The notes under the pieces were generated by a model. It ran no database searches. It saw nothing but the letters and a program-made list of their open reading frames with translations, and was not told where the DNA came from. Shown here in pieces: positions 1 through 8,295 of a stretch of 64,000 nt of DNA. The position numbers and the translations under genes were made by a program. This stretch comes from Pseudomonas iridis (GTDB lineage: Bacteria > Pseudomonadota > Gammaproteobacteria > Pseudomonadales > Pseudomonadaceae). How positions within the stretch are numbered: position 1 is the stretch's first letter; each line of letters opens with the position of its first letter. The DNA lies in the NCBI RefSeq assembly GCF_017980685.1, contig NZ_JACXXO010000009.1, positions 62,001 to 126,000 of the forward strand, written 5' to 3'.

Positions 1-818
1 CTGTGCGTCCTGGTCTGCAAAAAGCTGCGGGCGAACTGGCTGCCGAACAGCCCCGCGCAACCGATGAAGAACGGGGTGGCGGCGTTGGCCCACCACGGAT
101 TGTCCGGCCAGAAATACTCGACCGCCGCGCCATTCACCGACAGCTGATAGAGCCCGAACGAGGCAATGTAGAAGATGTAATAGAGGTAACTGGTGTCTCG
201 CACGCTCAGGTAGATGAACAGGTTGTAGACCACCATCCCCAGCAGCACGCCATAAATGATGCCCAGCACGTACAGGCGCACCGGCTGGTCTTCGAGATAC
301 GCAGTGCTCGACCACAAAGTCACCGGCGCCTGGATCGAACCTTCGCTGGCGAGACGCAGGTACACGGTTTGCTGTTGATCCGGCGCGAACGTCAGGTCGA
401 ACAGATAGTTGTTCTGGCGGATCTCACGACTGGCGAACGGCAAGGCATCGCCGGTTTGCCGGATCAGGTGAAAGTCGCCATGGCCGTCGGGCAGATACAG
501 GTCGAGATGGTCGAGCGGCGGATATGCCAACTCCAGCAGCCAGGAGCGCTGGGCGCCAGGATTGCTCGGGCGGTAATGCAGGTCGATCTTCAGCCAGAAT
601 GCCGAGCGTGAGTACCCGGCATTGAGCGTGGCTTTGTCGTGGGCTTTGAAATTGCCGGCAGCAGCCTGCGCGCGGACATCGGCAATGCTCGCCTGACCAC
701 TCGGGTCTTCGAACACTTGCAGTGACCGGCCCAGAGGGAGGCTCTGGGTGAATTCGTCGAATTCGACGGCGCTCGCCATGAGGGGCAAGCAGAACAGCAA
801 CATCAGCAGATAGCGCAT
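1..818 (-). CDS. ladS: LadS-type hybrid sensor kinase, N-terminal part (runs off left edge)
   Basis: The reading frame is open on the minus strand from an ATG at 818 to the window edge (272 codons visible). It starts with a signal peptide (MRYLLMLLFCLPLMASA). About 150 residues of periplasmic beta-rich sequence follow, with the 7TMR-DISMED2 pattern (SAFWLKIDL, RSWLLELAYPPLDHLDLY), then the first membrane segments of a 7TMR-DISM region from about residue 185 (YVLGIIYGVLLGMVVYNLFI). In P. aeruginosa LadS has this architecture followed by kinase and receiver domains, acts on the GacS/Rsm pathway that switches between acute and biofilm modes, and lies beside thiD exactly as here. The kinase half is outside the window, so a related 7TM-DISM protein with another output domain is not excluded. 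Confidence 0.8.
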   Translation of the reverse strand, partial: MRYLLMLLFCLPLMASAVEFDEFTQSLPLGRSLQVFEDPSGQASIADVRAQAAAGNFKAHDKATLNAGYSRSAFWLKIDLHYRPSNPGAQRSWLLELAYPPLDHLDLYLPDGHGDFHLIRQTGDALPFASREIRQNNYLFDLTFAPDQQQTVYLRLASEGSIQAPVTLWSSTAYLEDQPVRLYVLGIIYGVLLGMVVYNLFIYLSVRDTSYLYYIFYIASFGLYQLSVNGAAVEYFWPDNPWWANAATPFFIGCAGLFGSQFARSFLQTRTH

Positions 819-1133
819 TGAAGCCCCAGCGTGGCTCGTCCGGTTGTGTCAGGAAGCCCCCCCATTCCTTTTGAGTAGACGTAAAACCGGTGTTACCTGT
901 TATTGGTTTGGATCCAGACTAGCATAGCCGTTGATGGCCATTGAGCACCATCGGAATTTTTCCTACAAAGGCTCTAGAACGGGCGTTCCAGAGCAAAGTA
1001 GCGAGCTAGAGCTGTTTGATTGGTCAGGTAGATCAAAAGATCGTCCAACGACTCGGGCCGCGATCGGACGATCTTTTGATCTTGCTGCGCCAGCCACACC
1101 CGAAAATCAGCTTTGGTGGTAAGCTCGCGCACC
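819..1133. promoter_or_regulatory. Divergent ladS/thiD intergenic region
   Basis: This 315-base gap separates two divergent genes and must hold both promoters. I cannot place convincing -35/-10 pairs. No thiamine pyrophosphate riboswitch core is recognisable. The only clear structure is the long palindrome at 1031-1081, listed separately. Confidence 0.5.
1031..1081. repeat. Perfect 16-bp inverted repeat upstream of thiD
   Basis: The arms gatcaaaagatcgtcc (1031-1046) and ggacgatcttttgatc (1066-1081) are perfectly complementary around a 19-base loop. The outer ends (gatcaaaagatcg) match the ends of the palindromes at 10676, 16582, 18315, 31856 and 42171, but the core gcagcctgcggcagctcc is missing. 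The loop has its own short pairing (cgactcgggccgcgatcg). It lies in a divergent promoter region rather than behind a gene. It could be a decayed repeat, a leader hairpin for thiD, or both. Confidence 0.6.
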
Positions 1134-1931
1134 ATGAATATCTACAGCTCCCGCCCCGTTGTCCTCTGTCTCTCCGGCCACGACCCCAGTGGTGGCGCCG
1201 GCTTGCAGGCAGATATCGAAGCCCTGCTCGCGCAGGGTTGCCATGCGGCTCCGGCCGTCACCGCCCTGACCGTGCAAGACACCGTCAACGTCACTGACTT
1301 TCGCGTCCTCGACCGTGAGTGGGTATTGGCCCAGGCCAACGCCGTGCTCAACGACTCCGAAGTCGCTGCGGTCAAACTGGGCATGCTCGGTTCGCTGGAA
1401 ATGGTCGACACCGTTGTCGAACTGTTGTCGGCGCACCCGCACTTGCCGGTGGTCTGTGACCCGGTACTGCGCGCCGGCGGCGGTGGACGTCTGGGCAAGG
1501 ACGAAGTCGGCTATGCGATGCGCGAACGTCTGCTGCCACTGTCGATCATCGCGACCCCCAACCTTCCCGAAGCGCGCATCCTTGCCGAACTGCCCGAAGG
1601 CACCGCGGACGAGTGCGCTGAAAAACTTCTGCCGTTCGTCAAGAACCTGCTGATTACCGGTGGCCACGGCGACGAAACTGAAATCCACAATCGCCTGTAC
1701 AGCCGCGACGGTCTGCGTGAAACCTTTTACTGCCAGCGCTTGCCGGGCAGTTATCACGGTTCTGGCTGCACCCTCGCCAGTGCCTTGGCCGGTCGCCTGG
1801 CGCAAGGTGAAAACCTCGCCAGCGCCGTGCGCAGTGCACTGGATTACACCTGGCGCACCCTGCGCGATGCCGAACAGCTGGGCAAAGGCCAGTTTGTCCC
1901 GCGTCGCCTGCCGCTGGATTTCTGCTCGTAA
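1134..1931 (+). CDS. thiD: Hydroxymethylpyrimidine/phosphomethylpyrimidine kinase
   Basis: A 265-residue cytosolic enzyme that phosphorylates HMP and HMP-phosphate to HMP-pyrophosphate for thiamine synthesis. The ribokinase-like fold is shown by the N-terminal substrate motif SGHDPSGGAGLQAD (residues 14-27), the central CDPVLRAGGGGRL segment and the C-terminal anion hole GSGC (209-212). The ATG at 1134 is preferred because the frame upstream has only a short GTG-started extension (MVVSSRT) with no family similarity. ThiE follows after 18 bases and HemL 17 bases after that, so the three are probably one transcript. This order is conserved in pseudomonads. Confidence 0.95.
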   Translation: MNIYSSRPVVLCLSGHDPSGGAGLQADIEALLAQGCHAAPAVTALTVQDTVNVTDFRVLDREWVLAQANAVLNDSEVAAVKLGMLGSLEMVDTVVELLSAHPHLPVVCDPVLRAGGGGRLGKDEVGYAMRERLLPLSIIATPNLPEARILAELPEGTADECAEKLLPFVKNLLITGGHGDETEIHNRLYSRDGLRETFYCQRLPGSYHGSGCTLASALAGRLAQGENLASAVRSALDYTWRTLRDAEQLGKGQFVPRRLPLDFCS

Positions 1932-1949
1932 CGTCGTGAGGTCTGCCTG

Positions 1950-2573
1950 ATGAAACTACGTGGCCTGTACGCCATTACCGACAGCCAGTTGCTGGCCGGC
2001 AAGTTCCTGTCGTACGTGGAGGCGGCGCTGGAAGGCGGCGTCACCCTGCTGCAATACCGCGACAAGAGCAGTGACGAAGCCCGCCGTCTGCGCGAGGCCG
2101 AGGCGCTGCGCAATCTGTGCGAACGCTACAAGACGCAGCTGATTATCAACGACGACGCCGAACTGGCCGCGCGCCTGAACGTCGGTGTGCATCTGGGCCA
2201 GACCGACGGCCCGCTGTCACCGACCCGCGCCCTGCTTGGCTCGAAAGCGATCATCGGCTCGACTTGCCACGCGCAAATCGAACTGGCGCAACAGGCTGCC
2301 AGGGAAGGCGCGAGTTACGTCGCCTTCGGTCGTTTCTTCAATTCCAACACAAAACCCGGTGCACCGACCTGCAGCCTTGATCTGCTCGACGAAGCCAAAC
2401 GTGCGCTGCATCTACCGATCTGCGCGATTGGTGGCATCACCCTCGACAACGCTGCGCCGCTGGTGGCCCACGGCGTCGACTTGCTTGCTGTGGTCCACGG
2501 TTTGTTTGGTGCCGACAGCACCGCCGAAGTGACCCGCCGCGCCCGCGCATTTAATGAATTGTTCAAATCCTGA
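1950..2573 (+). CDS. thiE: Thiamine-phosphate synthase
   Basis: A 207-residue TIM-barrel enzyme that joins HMP-pyrophosphate and thiazole phosphate to form thiamine phosphate. Family motifs are in the expected order: LLQYRDKS (residues 33-40), LIINDDAELA, GVHLGQTDGP, and the C-terminal phosphate-binding CAIGGIT. Length is normal. The start is the ATG at 1950, behind gtcgtgaggtctgcctg. It sits between thiD and hemL in an apparent operon, so the two cytosolic steps before thiamine phosphate are made together. Confidence 0.95.
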   Translation: MKLRGLYAITDSQLLAGKFLSYVEAALEGGVTLLQYRDKSSDEARRLREAEALRNLCERYKTQLIINDDAELAARLNVGVHLGQTDGPLSPTRALLGSKAIIGSTCHAQIELAQQAAREGASYVAFGRFFNSNTKPGAPTCSLDLLDEAKRALHLPICAIGGITLDNAAPLVAHGVDLLAVVHGLFGADSTAEVTRRARAFNELFKS

Positions 2574-2590
2574 TTTTTGAGAGCCCGATC

Positions 2591-3874
2591 ATGTCTCGTT
2601 CCGAAACCCTGTTTGCCAATGCCCAGAAACACATTCCCGGTGGCGTGAACTCACCGGTTCGCGCGTTCAAGAGCGTGGGTGGCACGCCGCTGTTCTTCAA
2701 GCACGCCGAAGGCGCCTACGTCACTGACGAAGACGACAAGCATTATGTCGATTACGTTGGCTCGTGGGGCCCGATGATTCTTGGCCACAGCCACCCGGAC
2801 GTGCTGGACGCGGTGCGCAATCAACTGCAACACGGCTTGTCGTACGGCGCGCCGACCGCGATGGAAACCGAGATGGCCGACCTGGTCTGCTCGCTGGTGC
2901 CGTCGATGGACATGGTGCGCATGGTCAGCTCCGGCACCGAAGCGACCATGAGCGCCATCCGCCTGGCTCGTGGTTACACCGGCCGCGACAGCATCATCAA
3001 ATTCGAAGGCTGCTACCACGGTCACTCCGACAGTCTGCTGGTCAAGGCAGGTTCCGGCGCACTGACCCAAGGCGTTCCGAGCTCGGCGGGTGTACCGGCC
3101 GCGTTCGCCAAACACACGCTGACCCTGCCGTTCAACGACATCGACGCCGTGGAAAAAATGCTCGCCGAAGTCGGCGAAGAAGTCGCCTGCATCATCGTTG
3201 AGCCAGTGGCCGGCAACATGAACTGCGTGCCGCCAGCGCCGGGCTTCCTCGAAGGTCTGCGCTCGCTGTGCGACAAACATGGCGTTGTGCTGATTTTCGA
3301 CGAAGTGATGACCGGTTTCCGCGTGGCCCTCGGTGGTGCGCAGGCTTACTACGGCGTGAAACCAGACCTGACCACCTTCGGCAAGATCATCGGTGGCGGC
3401 ATGCCGGTCGGCTGTTTCGGCGGCAAGCGTGAAATCATGGAGCGCATCGCGCCACTGGGCCCGGTGTATCAGGCCGGTACGCTGTCGGGTAACCCGCTGG
3501 CCATGGCTGCTGGTTTGACCACTCTGCGCCTGATCAGCCGTCCGGGTTTCCACGACGAACTGACCGATTACACCACGCGCCTACTCGACGGCCTGCAACA
3601 ACGCGCTGACGCAGCGGGTATTCCGTTCGTGACCACTCAGGCCGGCGGCATGTTCGGCCTGTACTTCAGCGGTGCCGACGACATCGTCACCTTTGAAGAC
3701 GTGATGGCCAGTGACGCTGCCCTGTTCGGTCGCTTCTTCCACCTGATGCTGGAAGGCGGCGTGTACCTGGCGCCGAGTGCATTCGAAGCCGGTTTCACCT
3801 CTATCGCCCACGGCGAAGCCGAGTTGAAGTTGACTCTGGATGCAGCCGAGCGCGCCTTCGCCAAACTGAAATAA
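2591..3874 (+). CDS. hemL: Glutamate-1-semialdehyde 2,1-aminomutase
   Basis: A 427-residue PLP enzyme of fold-type I that converts glutamate-1-semialdehyde to 5-aminolevulinate, the committed C5-pathway precursor of haem and corrinoids. Characteristic segments are GGVNSPVRAF (residues 17-26), the cofactor-binding SSGTEATMSAIRLAR, GCYHGHSDS, and the Schiff-base lysine K265 in TTFGKIIGGGMPVG. Length matches the family (about 427). It is the last gene of the thiD-thiE-hemL cluster. A stem-loop at 3885-3912 follows the stop codon. Confidence 0.97.
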   Translation: MSRSETLFANAQKHIPGGVNSPVRAFKSVGGTPLFFKHAEGAYVTDEDDKHYVDYVGSWGPMILGHSHPDVLDAVRNQLQHGLSYGAPTAMETEMADLVCSLVPSMDMVRMVSSGTEATMSAIRLARGYTGRDSIIKFEGCYHGHSDSLLVKAGSGALTQGVPSSAGVPAAFAKHTLTLPFNDIDAVEKMLAEVGEEVACIIVEPVAGNMNCVPPAPGFLEGLRSLCDKHGVVLIFDEVMTGFRVALGGAQAYYGVKPDLTTFGKIIGGGMPVGCFGGKREIMERIAPLGPVYQAGTLSGNPLAMAAGLTTLRLISRPGFHDELTDYTTRLLDGLQQRADAAGIPFVTTQAGGMFGLYFSGADDIVTFEDVMASDAALFGRFFHLMLEGGVYLAPSAFEAGFTSIAHGEAELKLTLDAAERAFAKLK

Positions 3875-3884
3875 TCGCCGAACC

Positions 3885-3912
3885 GCTGACGTTGGCCATT
3901 GCCAGCGTCAGC
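3885..3912 (+). terminator. Stem-loop after hemL
   Basis: gctgacgttggc (3885-3896) pairs with gccagcgtcagc (3901-3912) with one mismatch and a 4-base loop, 10 bases after the hemL stop. Only a short T-run (ttt) follows, so it is a weak intrinsic terminator or 3'-end stabiliser. Confidence 0.55.
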
Positions 3913-4098
3913 TTTCACCTACACCCGAGCTGTTTTTCCGACGCCTCTGCTAAATATCCGCCTAAAGTGGGCGATATATTCCCCGCGCAGCAGAAAAACG
4001 AGTAAAGACTTTGTAAGGATGGCCCTGCTTATTTCATAATGCGCGCTTATTGGATCCCTCGATGGGTCCGCGTGCCCTTCAGAGGTAAGTCGATTCCC

Positions 4099-4653
4099 AT
4101 GAACCGCACCGGCCGCACCCTTGCCTTGGGCTGCCTGTTGCTCCTTCAGCCCCTGCTCGCGCATGCACAAGCAGGCGGCAACTCGTTGTTGATCCCGGCG
4201 ATGGGTCGTTGCACCCTCAATACTCAGCCGCAAGACGTCACGCAGGCACTGGCCGCCTGCCAAAAGGCAGCGGATGAAGGGGATGCGCAAGCGCAATACG
4301 AGTTGGGTGAGTTCTACTACGACGGCAAGAATGCGCCGCGCGACCTCAATCAAGCCCTGAGCTATTTCGAAAAAGCCTCGCTGCAAGGCCATGCCCAGGC
4401 GCAATTCAAGCTCGGCACCATGTTCTTCCACGGCGAAGGCGTGCAGGCCAACAACATTCAGGCGTACATCGTGCTGAAGATGGCCGCGGTCAACGGCGCC
4501 GAAGAGGCGCTGGACACTGCCGACGAAGTCTCTGAAAAAATGTCCCGCGAAGACCTCGAAACCGCCACACAGGTGCTCGGGCAAATTTTCCGTAAATACC
4601 TGATGGAACTACAGAGCGCCGATGGGCGCACGCCGTTTTCGCCTCTTCCCTGA
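4099..4653 (+). CDS. Sel1-repeat exported protein
   Basis: A 184-residue protein with a cleavable signal peptide (LALGCLLLLQPLLAHAQA). At least two Sel1-like repeats follow: AQYELGEFYYDG...DLNQALSYFEKASLQGHAQAQFKLGTMFFHGEGV. These TPR-like helical pairs usually mediate protein-protein contacts. The ATG at 4099, behind agaggtaag, is preferred to the upstream in-frame ATG at 4039, which would put 20 charged residues before the signal sequence. The specific role is unknown. A homolog occupies this position downstream of hemL in other pseudomonads. The far side is closed by the palindromic pair at 4675-4759. Confidence 0.85.
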   Translation: MNRTGRTLALGCLLLLQPLLAHAQAGGNSLLIPAMGRCTLNTQPQDVTQALAACQKAADEGDAQAQYELGEFYYDGKNAPRDLNQALSYFEKASLQGHAQAQFKLGTMFFHGEGVQANNIQAYIVLKMAAVNGAEEALDTADEVSEKMSREDLETATQVLGQIFRKYLMELQSADGRTPFSPLP

Positions 4654-4674
4654 TTTCTGAGCCGATCTTGCGAG

Positions 4675-4759
4675 CCCCATCGCGAGAAAGCTCGCTCCCA
4701 CAAGTGGTCTTCGGAACACTGGAGATCAAATGTGGGAGCGAGCCTGCTCGCGAATGGGG
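4675..4759. repeat. Inverted pair of REP elements (gtgggagcgagcctgctcgcgaa family)
   Basis: ccccatcgcgagaaagctcgctcccaca (two arms, 4675-4702) faces its near-complement at 4731-4759. Each arm also folds on itself (gcgag...ctcgc). The pair sits between two convergent genes and could end transcription from both sides. The same family recurs at 44606-44669 and 48456-48554. Confidence 0.85.
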
Positions 4760-4776
4760 CGACGCGGTCTTGAAAC

Positions 4777-5106
4777 TTACTTCTCAGGCATCGGCATCGG
4801 AAACGGCATCACATTGCCGACCGTGCCGCGGGCTTCGCTGATTTTCGGTGTACCCAGACGCTCGACCTCGTCGATACGCACGATCGAATGCATCGGCACA
4901 AAGCTGCGCACCACGCCTTCGAATTGCGCCTTGAGCTTTTCTTCGCTCGGATCGACGACCATCTGCGTGCGCTCGCCAAAGACGAACTCTTCCACTTCCA
5001 GGAAGCCCCACAGATCACTTTGATAGATCTGCTTGGCGTACATTTCGAACACCTGGCCCTGGTTGAGGAAAATCACCTTGTAGATTGGAGCTTCGCGTTT
5101 GGTCAT
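4777..5106 (-). CDS. DUF1820 family protein
   Basis: A 109-residue protein starting MTKREAPIYKVIFLNQGQVFEMYAKQIYQ. It has the compact DUF1820 pattern: YKVIF...QIYQSDLWGFLEVEEFVFGE...VVDPSEEKLK...FVPMHSIVRIDEV. It ends in a Met/Pro-rich tail. No signal peptide, membrane segment or catalytic motif is visible. The family has no established function. The frame is open upstream to 5223, but the extension is rich in Cys, Pro and Arg and overlaps the miaB promoter, so the ATG at 5106 is chosen. It is divergent from miaB, an arrangement conserved in pseudomonads. Confidence 0.85.
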   Translation of the reverse strand: MTKREAPIYKVIFLNQGQVFEMYAKQIYQSDLWGFLEVEEFVFGERTQMVVDPSEEKLKAQFEGVVRSFVPMHSIVRIDEVERLGTPKISEARGTVGNVMPFPMPMPEK

Positions 5107-5198
5107 GGCGGGCGGATAACATCGGGGATAAAAATGAGGGCGCGAACTATAGCATAGCCACCGGACGCACAACGGTAGGAACATGGAGACATGTTCCC

Positions 5199-5204
5199 TA
5201 TAAT
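5199..5204 (+). promoter_or_regulatory. Candidate -10 element for miaB
   Basis: A perfect tataat lies 36 bases upstream of the miaB ATG, giving a predicted leader of about 28 bases. No strong -35 hexamer is seen at 17 bases spacing. Confidence 0.5.
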
Positions 5205-5239
5205 GCGCGGTTCTTTGAATCACGTGACGATCCTAATCC

Positions 5240-6568
5240 ATGGCCAAGAAGCTTTACATCGAAACCCACGGTTGCCAGATGAACGAGTACGACAGCTCGC
5301 GCATGGTCGATCTGCTGGGTGAACATCAGGCCCTGGAAGTCACGGCTCGCGCCGAAGATGCCGACGTGATTCTGCTCAACACCTGCTCGATCCGCGAACG
5401 CGCCCAGGACCGGGTGTACTCGCAACTGGGCCGCTGGCGCGAATTGAAACTGGCCAACCCGGACATGGTGATCGCCGTCGGCGGTTGCGTGGCCAGCCAG
5501 GAAGGCGCGGCGATCCGTGATCGCGCCCCCTACGTCGACGTGGTGTTCGGCCCGCAGACCCTGCACCGCCTGCCGGAAATGATCGACGCCGCACGCATCA
5601 CCAAATTGCCGCAAGTCGATGTCTCGTTCCCGGAAATCGAAAAATTCGACCACTTGCCCGAGCCGCGCATTGACGGCCCGAGTGCTTACGTGTCGGTGAT
5701 GGAAGGTTGCAGCAAGTACTGCACGTTCTGCGTGGTGCCTTATACCCGCGGTGAAGAGGTCAGCCGACCATTCGACGACGTGCTCGCCGAGATCATTCAT
5801 CTGGCCGAAAACGGCGTGCGTGAAGTGACTTTGCTGGGGCAGAACGTCAACGGCTATCGCGGCGCAACCCATGACGGTCGTCTGGCCGACCTGGCGGAAT
5901 TGATCCGCGTGGTCGCTGCCGTCGATGGCATCGACCGCATTCGCTACACCACCTCGCATCCGCTGGAGTTCTCCGACAGCCTGATCCAGGCCCACGCCGA
6001 AGTACCGGAACTCGTGAAGCACCTGCACTTGCCAGTGCAATCGGGCTCCGACCGGATTCTGGCGGCGATGAAGCGCAACCACACCGCGCTGGAGTACAAA
6101 TCCAAGTTGCGCAAACTGCGCGCGGCGGTGCCGGGGATTTGCATCAGCTCGGACTTCATCGTCGGCTTCCCGGGTGAAACCGAGAAGGACTTCGAACAGA
6201 CCATGAAGCTGATCGAAGACGTCGGTTTCGATTTTTCCTACTCGTTCGTTTACAGCCAGCGCCCGGGCACACCGGCTGCCGACCTGGCCGATGACACGCC
6301 GGAAGCGCTGAAGAAAGAACGCCTGAACGCGCTTCAGCACCGCCTGAATCAGCAAGGGTTCGAGATCAGCCGACAAATGGTCGGCTCGACCCAGCGAATT
6401 CTGGTGACCGATTACTCGAAGAAAGACCCCGGCGAACTGCAAGGGCGCACCGAGAATAATCGTATCGTCAACTTCCGCTGCGACAATCCAACCCTGATCG
6501 GCCAGTTCGCAGATGTGCACATCGATGCGGCGCAACCGCACTCGCTGCGTGGTTCGCTGATCCAGTAA
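5240..6568 (+). CDS. miaB: tRNA-2-methylthio-N6-isopentenyladenosine-37 synthase
   Basis: A 442-residue radical-SAM methylthiotransferase that adds the 2-methylthio group to i6A37 of tRNAs reading UNN codons. The N-terminal UPF0004 domain carries the three cluster cysteines C12 (THGCQMNEYD), C49 (NTCSIRE) and C83 (GGCVAS). The radical-SAM CxxxCxxC is C157, C161 and C164 (GCSKYCTFCVVPYTRG). A TRAM domain ends the protein (TDYSKKDPGELQGRTENNRIV...). Length is normal. It is followed by a REP pair and then the phoH-ybeY-corC-lnt run, the usual Gammaproteobacterial neighbourhood. Confidence 0.97.
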   Translation: MAKKLYIETHGCQMNEYDSSRMVDLLGEHQALEVTARAEDADVILLNTCSIRERAQDRVYSQLGRWRELKLANPDMVIAVGGCVASQEGAAIRDRAPYVDVVFGPQTLHRLPEMIDAARITKLPQVDVSFPEIEKFDHLPEPRIDGPSAYVSVMEGCSKYCTFCVVPYTRGEEVSRPFDDVLAEIIHLAENGVREVTLLGQNVNGYRGATHDGRLADLAELIRVVAAVDGIDRIRYTTSHPLEFSDSLIQAHAEVPELVKHLHLPVQSGSDRILAAMKRNHTALEYKSKLRKLRAAVPGICISSDFIVGFPGETEKDFEQTMKLIEDVGFDFSYSFVYSQRPGTPAADLADDTPEALKKERLNALQHRLNQQGFEISRQMVGSTQRILVTDYSKKDPGELQGRTENNRIVNFRCDNPTLIGQFADVHIDAAQPHSLRGSLIQ

Positions 6569-6594
6569 AAAAAATATCAGGAGCACAGGGAATC

Positions 6595-6686
6595 CTGTGG
6601 GAGCTGGCTTGCCAGCGATAAGGCCATCAGCCCCGACAAATATGTCGCCTGTTGCACCGCTATCGCTGGCAAGCCAGCTCCCACAG
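6595..6686. repeat. Inverted REP pair with 26-bp perfect arms
   Basis: The arms at 6595-6620 and 6661-6686 are exact complements of one another. They belong to the tgtgggagctggcttgccagcgat subfamily. Each arm can also form its own ggctt-gcc hairpin. Located between miaB and the phoH-like gene, both on the plus strand. Confidence 0.85.
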
Positions 6687-6798
6687 TGGACTGCACTGTT
6701 ACTCAGATTGTGTTCATCAATTTAAGAGCTTTCGCACCCAGGCCACTGGCGTTATCCTTGATTTCATCTTAATTGCCCCAGGGCGGCTAAATACGACC

Positions 6799-7803
6799 TT
6801 GAACGCTCCCATAGAACCACATCGTTTTATTCTCGAGCCCTTTGAGGCTCATCGCTTCGCCAATCTGTGCGGGCAATTCGACGAGCATTTGCGCTTGATC
6901 GAACAGCGCCTGAGCATCGAGATCCGCAACCGCGGAAACCAGTTCGAGCTGATCGGCGACTCCAAGCACACCACGTCTGCGGAAAATCTGATTCGCCGCC
7001 TGTACCGCGAAACCAAGGGTACGGAGTTGTCGCCAGATATGGTTCACCTGTTTCTGCAGGAATCAGCCGTCGTCGAGCTGGACAACCACGTCCCCGCGGA
7101 AGCCTCCGTCGCCCTGCGCACCAAAAAAGGCATGATTCGCCCTCGCGGCTTGAATCAGTTGCGCTATGTGAAGGAAATACTCGGTAACGACATCAACTTC
7201 GGCATAGGCCCGGCCGGTACCGGCAAGACCTATCTGGCCGTGGCCTGTGCGGTCGATGCACTGGAGCGCGAGCAGATCCGGCGCATCCTGCTGGTGCGTC
7301 CGGCGGTTGAGGCGGGTGAAAAGCTCGGCTTCCTGCCTGGCGATCTGTCGCAGAAGATCGACCCGTACCTGCGCCCGCTCTATGACGCACTCTACGAAAT
7401 GCTCGGCTTCGAATACGTGGCCAAGCTGATCGAACGTCAGGTGATCGAAGTCGCGCCGCTGGCCTACATGCGCGGTCGCACGCTTAACAACAGCTTCATC
7501 ATTCTCGACGAAAGCCAGAACACCACTGTCGAACAGATGAAGATGTTCCTGACGCGTATCGGTTTCGGCTCTACCGCGGTTATCACGGGTGACATCACCC
7601 AGGTCGACCTGCCGAAAGGCACCAAGTCGGGCCTGCACCACGTGATCGAAGTGCTCAAAGACGTGCCGGGCATCAGCTTCACGCACTTCATGCCCAAAGA
7701 CGTTGTGCGCCATCCGCTGGTTCAACGCATCGTCGAAGCCTACGAGCGCTTCGAAAATCGCGTGACTGATGAACCTGCGAAGGACACTCGCCGCGATGCT
7801 TGA
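6799..7803 (+). CDS. ybeZ: PhoH-like ATPase (YbeZ)
   Basis: A 334-residue P-loop NTPase. The Walker A motif is GPAGTGKT and Walker B is FIILDESQN, with the family signature VRPAVEAGEKLGFLPGD between them. YbeZ proteins are thought to work with YbeY in rRNA maturation, and here the gene overlaps ybeY by 8 bases. The start is probably the TTG at 6799 (giving NAPIEPHRFILEPFEAHRF), because the next in-frame ATG would remove about 80 conserved residues. Upstream codons in this frame run back into the REP pair and are not family-like. The Shine-Dalgarno sequence is weak. Confidence 0.88.
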   Translation: MNAPIEPHRFILEPFEAHRFANLCGQFDEHLRLIEQRLSIEIRNRGNQFELIGDSKHTTSAENLIRRLYRETKGTELSPDMVHLFLQESAVVELDNHVPAEASVALRTKKGMIRPRGLNQLRYVKEILGNDINFGIGPAGTGKTYLAVACAVDALEREQIRRILLVRPAVEAGEKLGFLPGDLSQKIDPYLRPLYDALYEMLGFEYVAKLIERQVIEVAPLAYMRGRTLNNSFIILDESQNTTVEQMKMFLTRIGFGSTAVITGDITQVDLPKGTKSGLHHVIEVLKDVPGISFTHFMPKDVVRHPLVQRIVEAYERFENRVTDEPAKDTRRDA

Positions 7804-8290
7804 GCTTGACCTGCAAATAGCGACCGAAGCGTCCGCTCCCAGTGAAACCGAGTTCCGCCAATGGTGCGAACTGGCCCTGCGCCAGCGCACCGCAGACTCG
7901 GAAATGACCATTCGTCTGGTCGACGAGGAAGAAGGCCGTGAGCTCAATCACACCTGGCGCCAGAAGGATTACGCGACCAACGTCCTGTCGTTCCCGGCTG
8001 ACGTGCCCGACGAGTTTCTCGATATCCCGCTGCTCGGCGATCTGGTGATCTGCGTGGCCGTGGTTGAGCGCGAGGCCGCCGAACAAGGCAAGGAACTAAA
8101 GGCCCACTGGGCACATCTGGTCATTCACGGCTGCTTGCATCTGCTTGGTTACGACCATATAGATGACGAAGAAGCCGAAGAAATGGAAGCACTGGAACGC
8201 GAGTTGCTTGCTGAACTGGGCTATCGCGATCCGTACGCGGACGACGAAACCGAACCATCCCCAATCGTTACAACAAAGGATTCAGAGTAA
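7796..8290 (+). CDS. ybeY: Endoribonuclease YbeY
   Basis: A 164-residue metal-dependent RNase needed for 16S rRNA 3'-end maturation and 70S quality control. The zinc site is HGCLHLLGYDH, the H-x3-H-x5-H signature, with the conserved NVLSFP segment upstream. The ATG at 7796 overlaps the stop of the upstream P-loop gene, implying translational coupling. The acidic tail (DDEEAEEMEALERELLAELGY) is typical, followed by a short variable extension. CorC begins 5 bases after the stop. Confidence 0.95.
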   Translation: MLELDLQIATEASAPSETEFRQWCELALRQRTADSEMTIRLVDEEEGRELNHTWRQKDYATNVLSFPADVPDEFLDIPLLGDLVICVAVVEREAAEQGKELKAHWAHLVIHGCLHLLGYDHIDDEEAEEMEALERELLAELGYRDPYADDETEPSPIVTTKDSE

Positions 8291-8295
8291 TCGCT

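Noticed and set aside
819..1133. Thiamine pyrophosphate riboswitch before thiD
   Set aside because: The conserved TPP-box segments are not recognisable; the only structure is the 16-bp palindrome.
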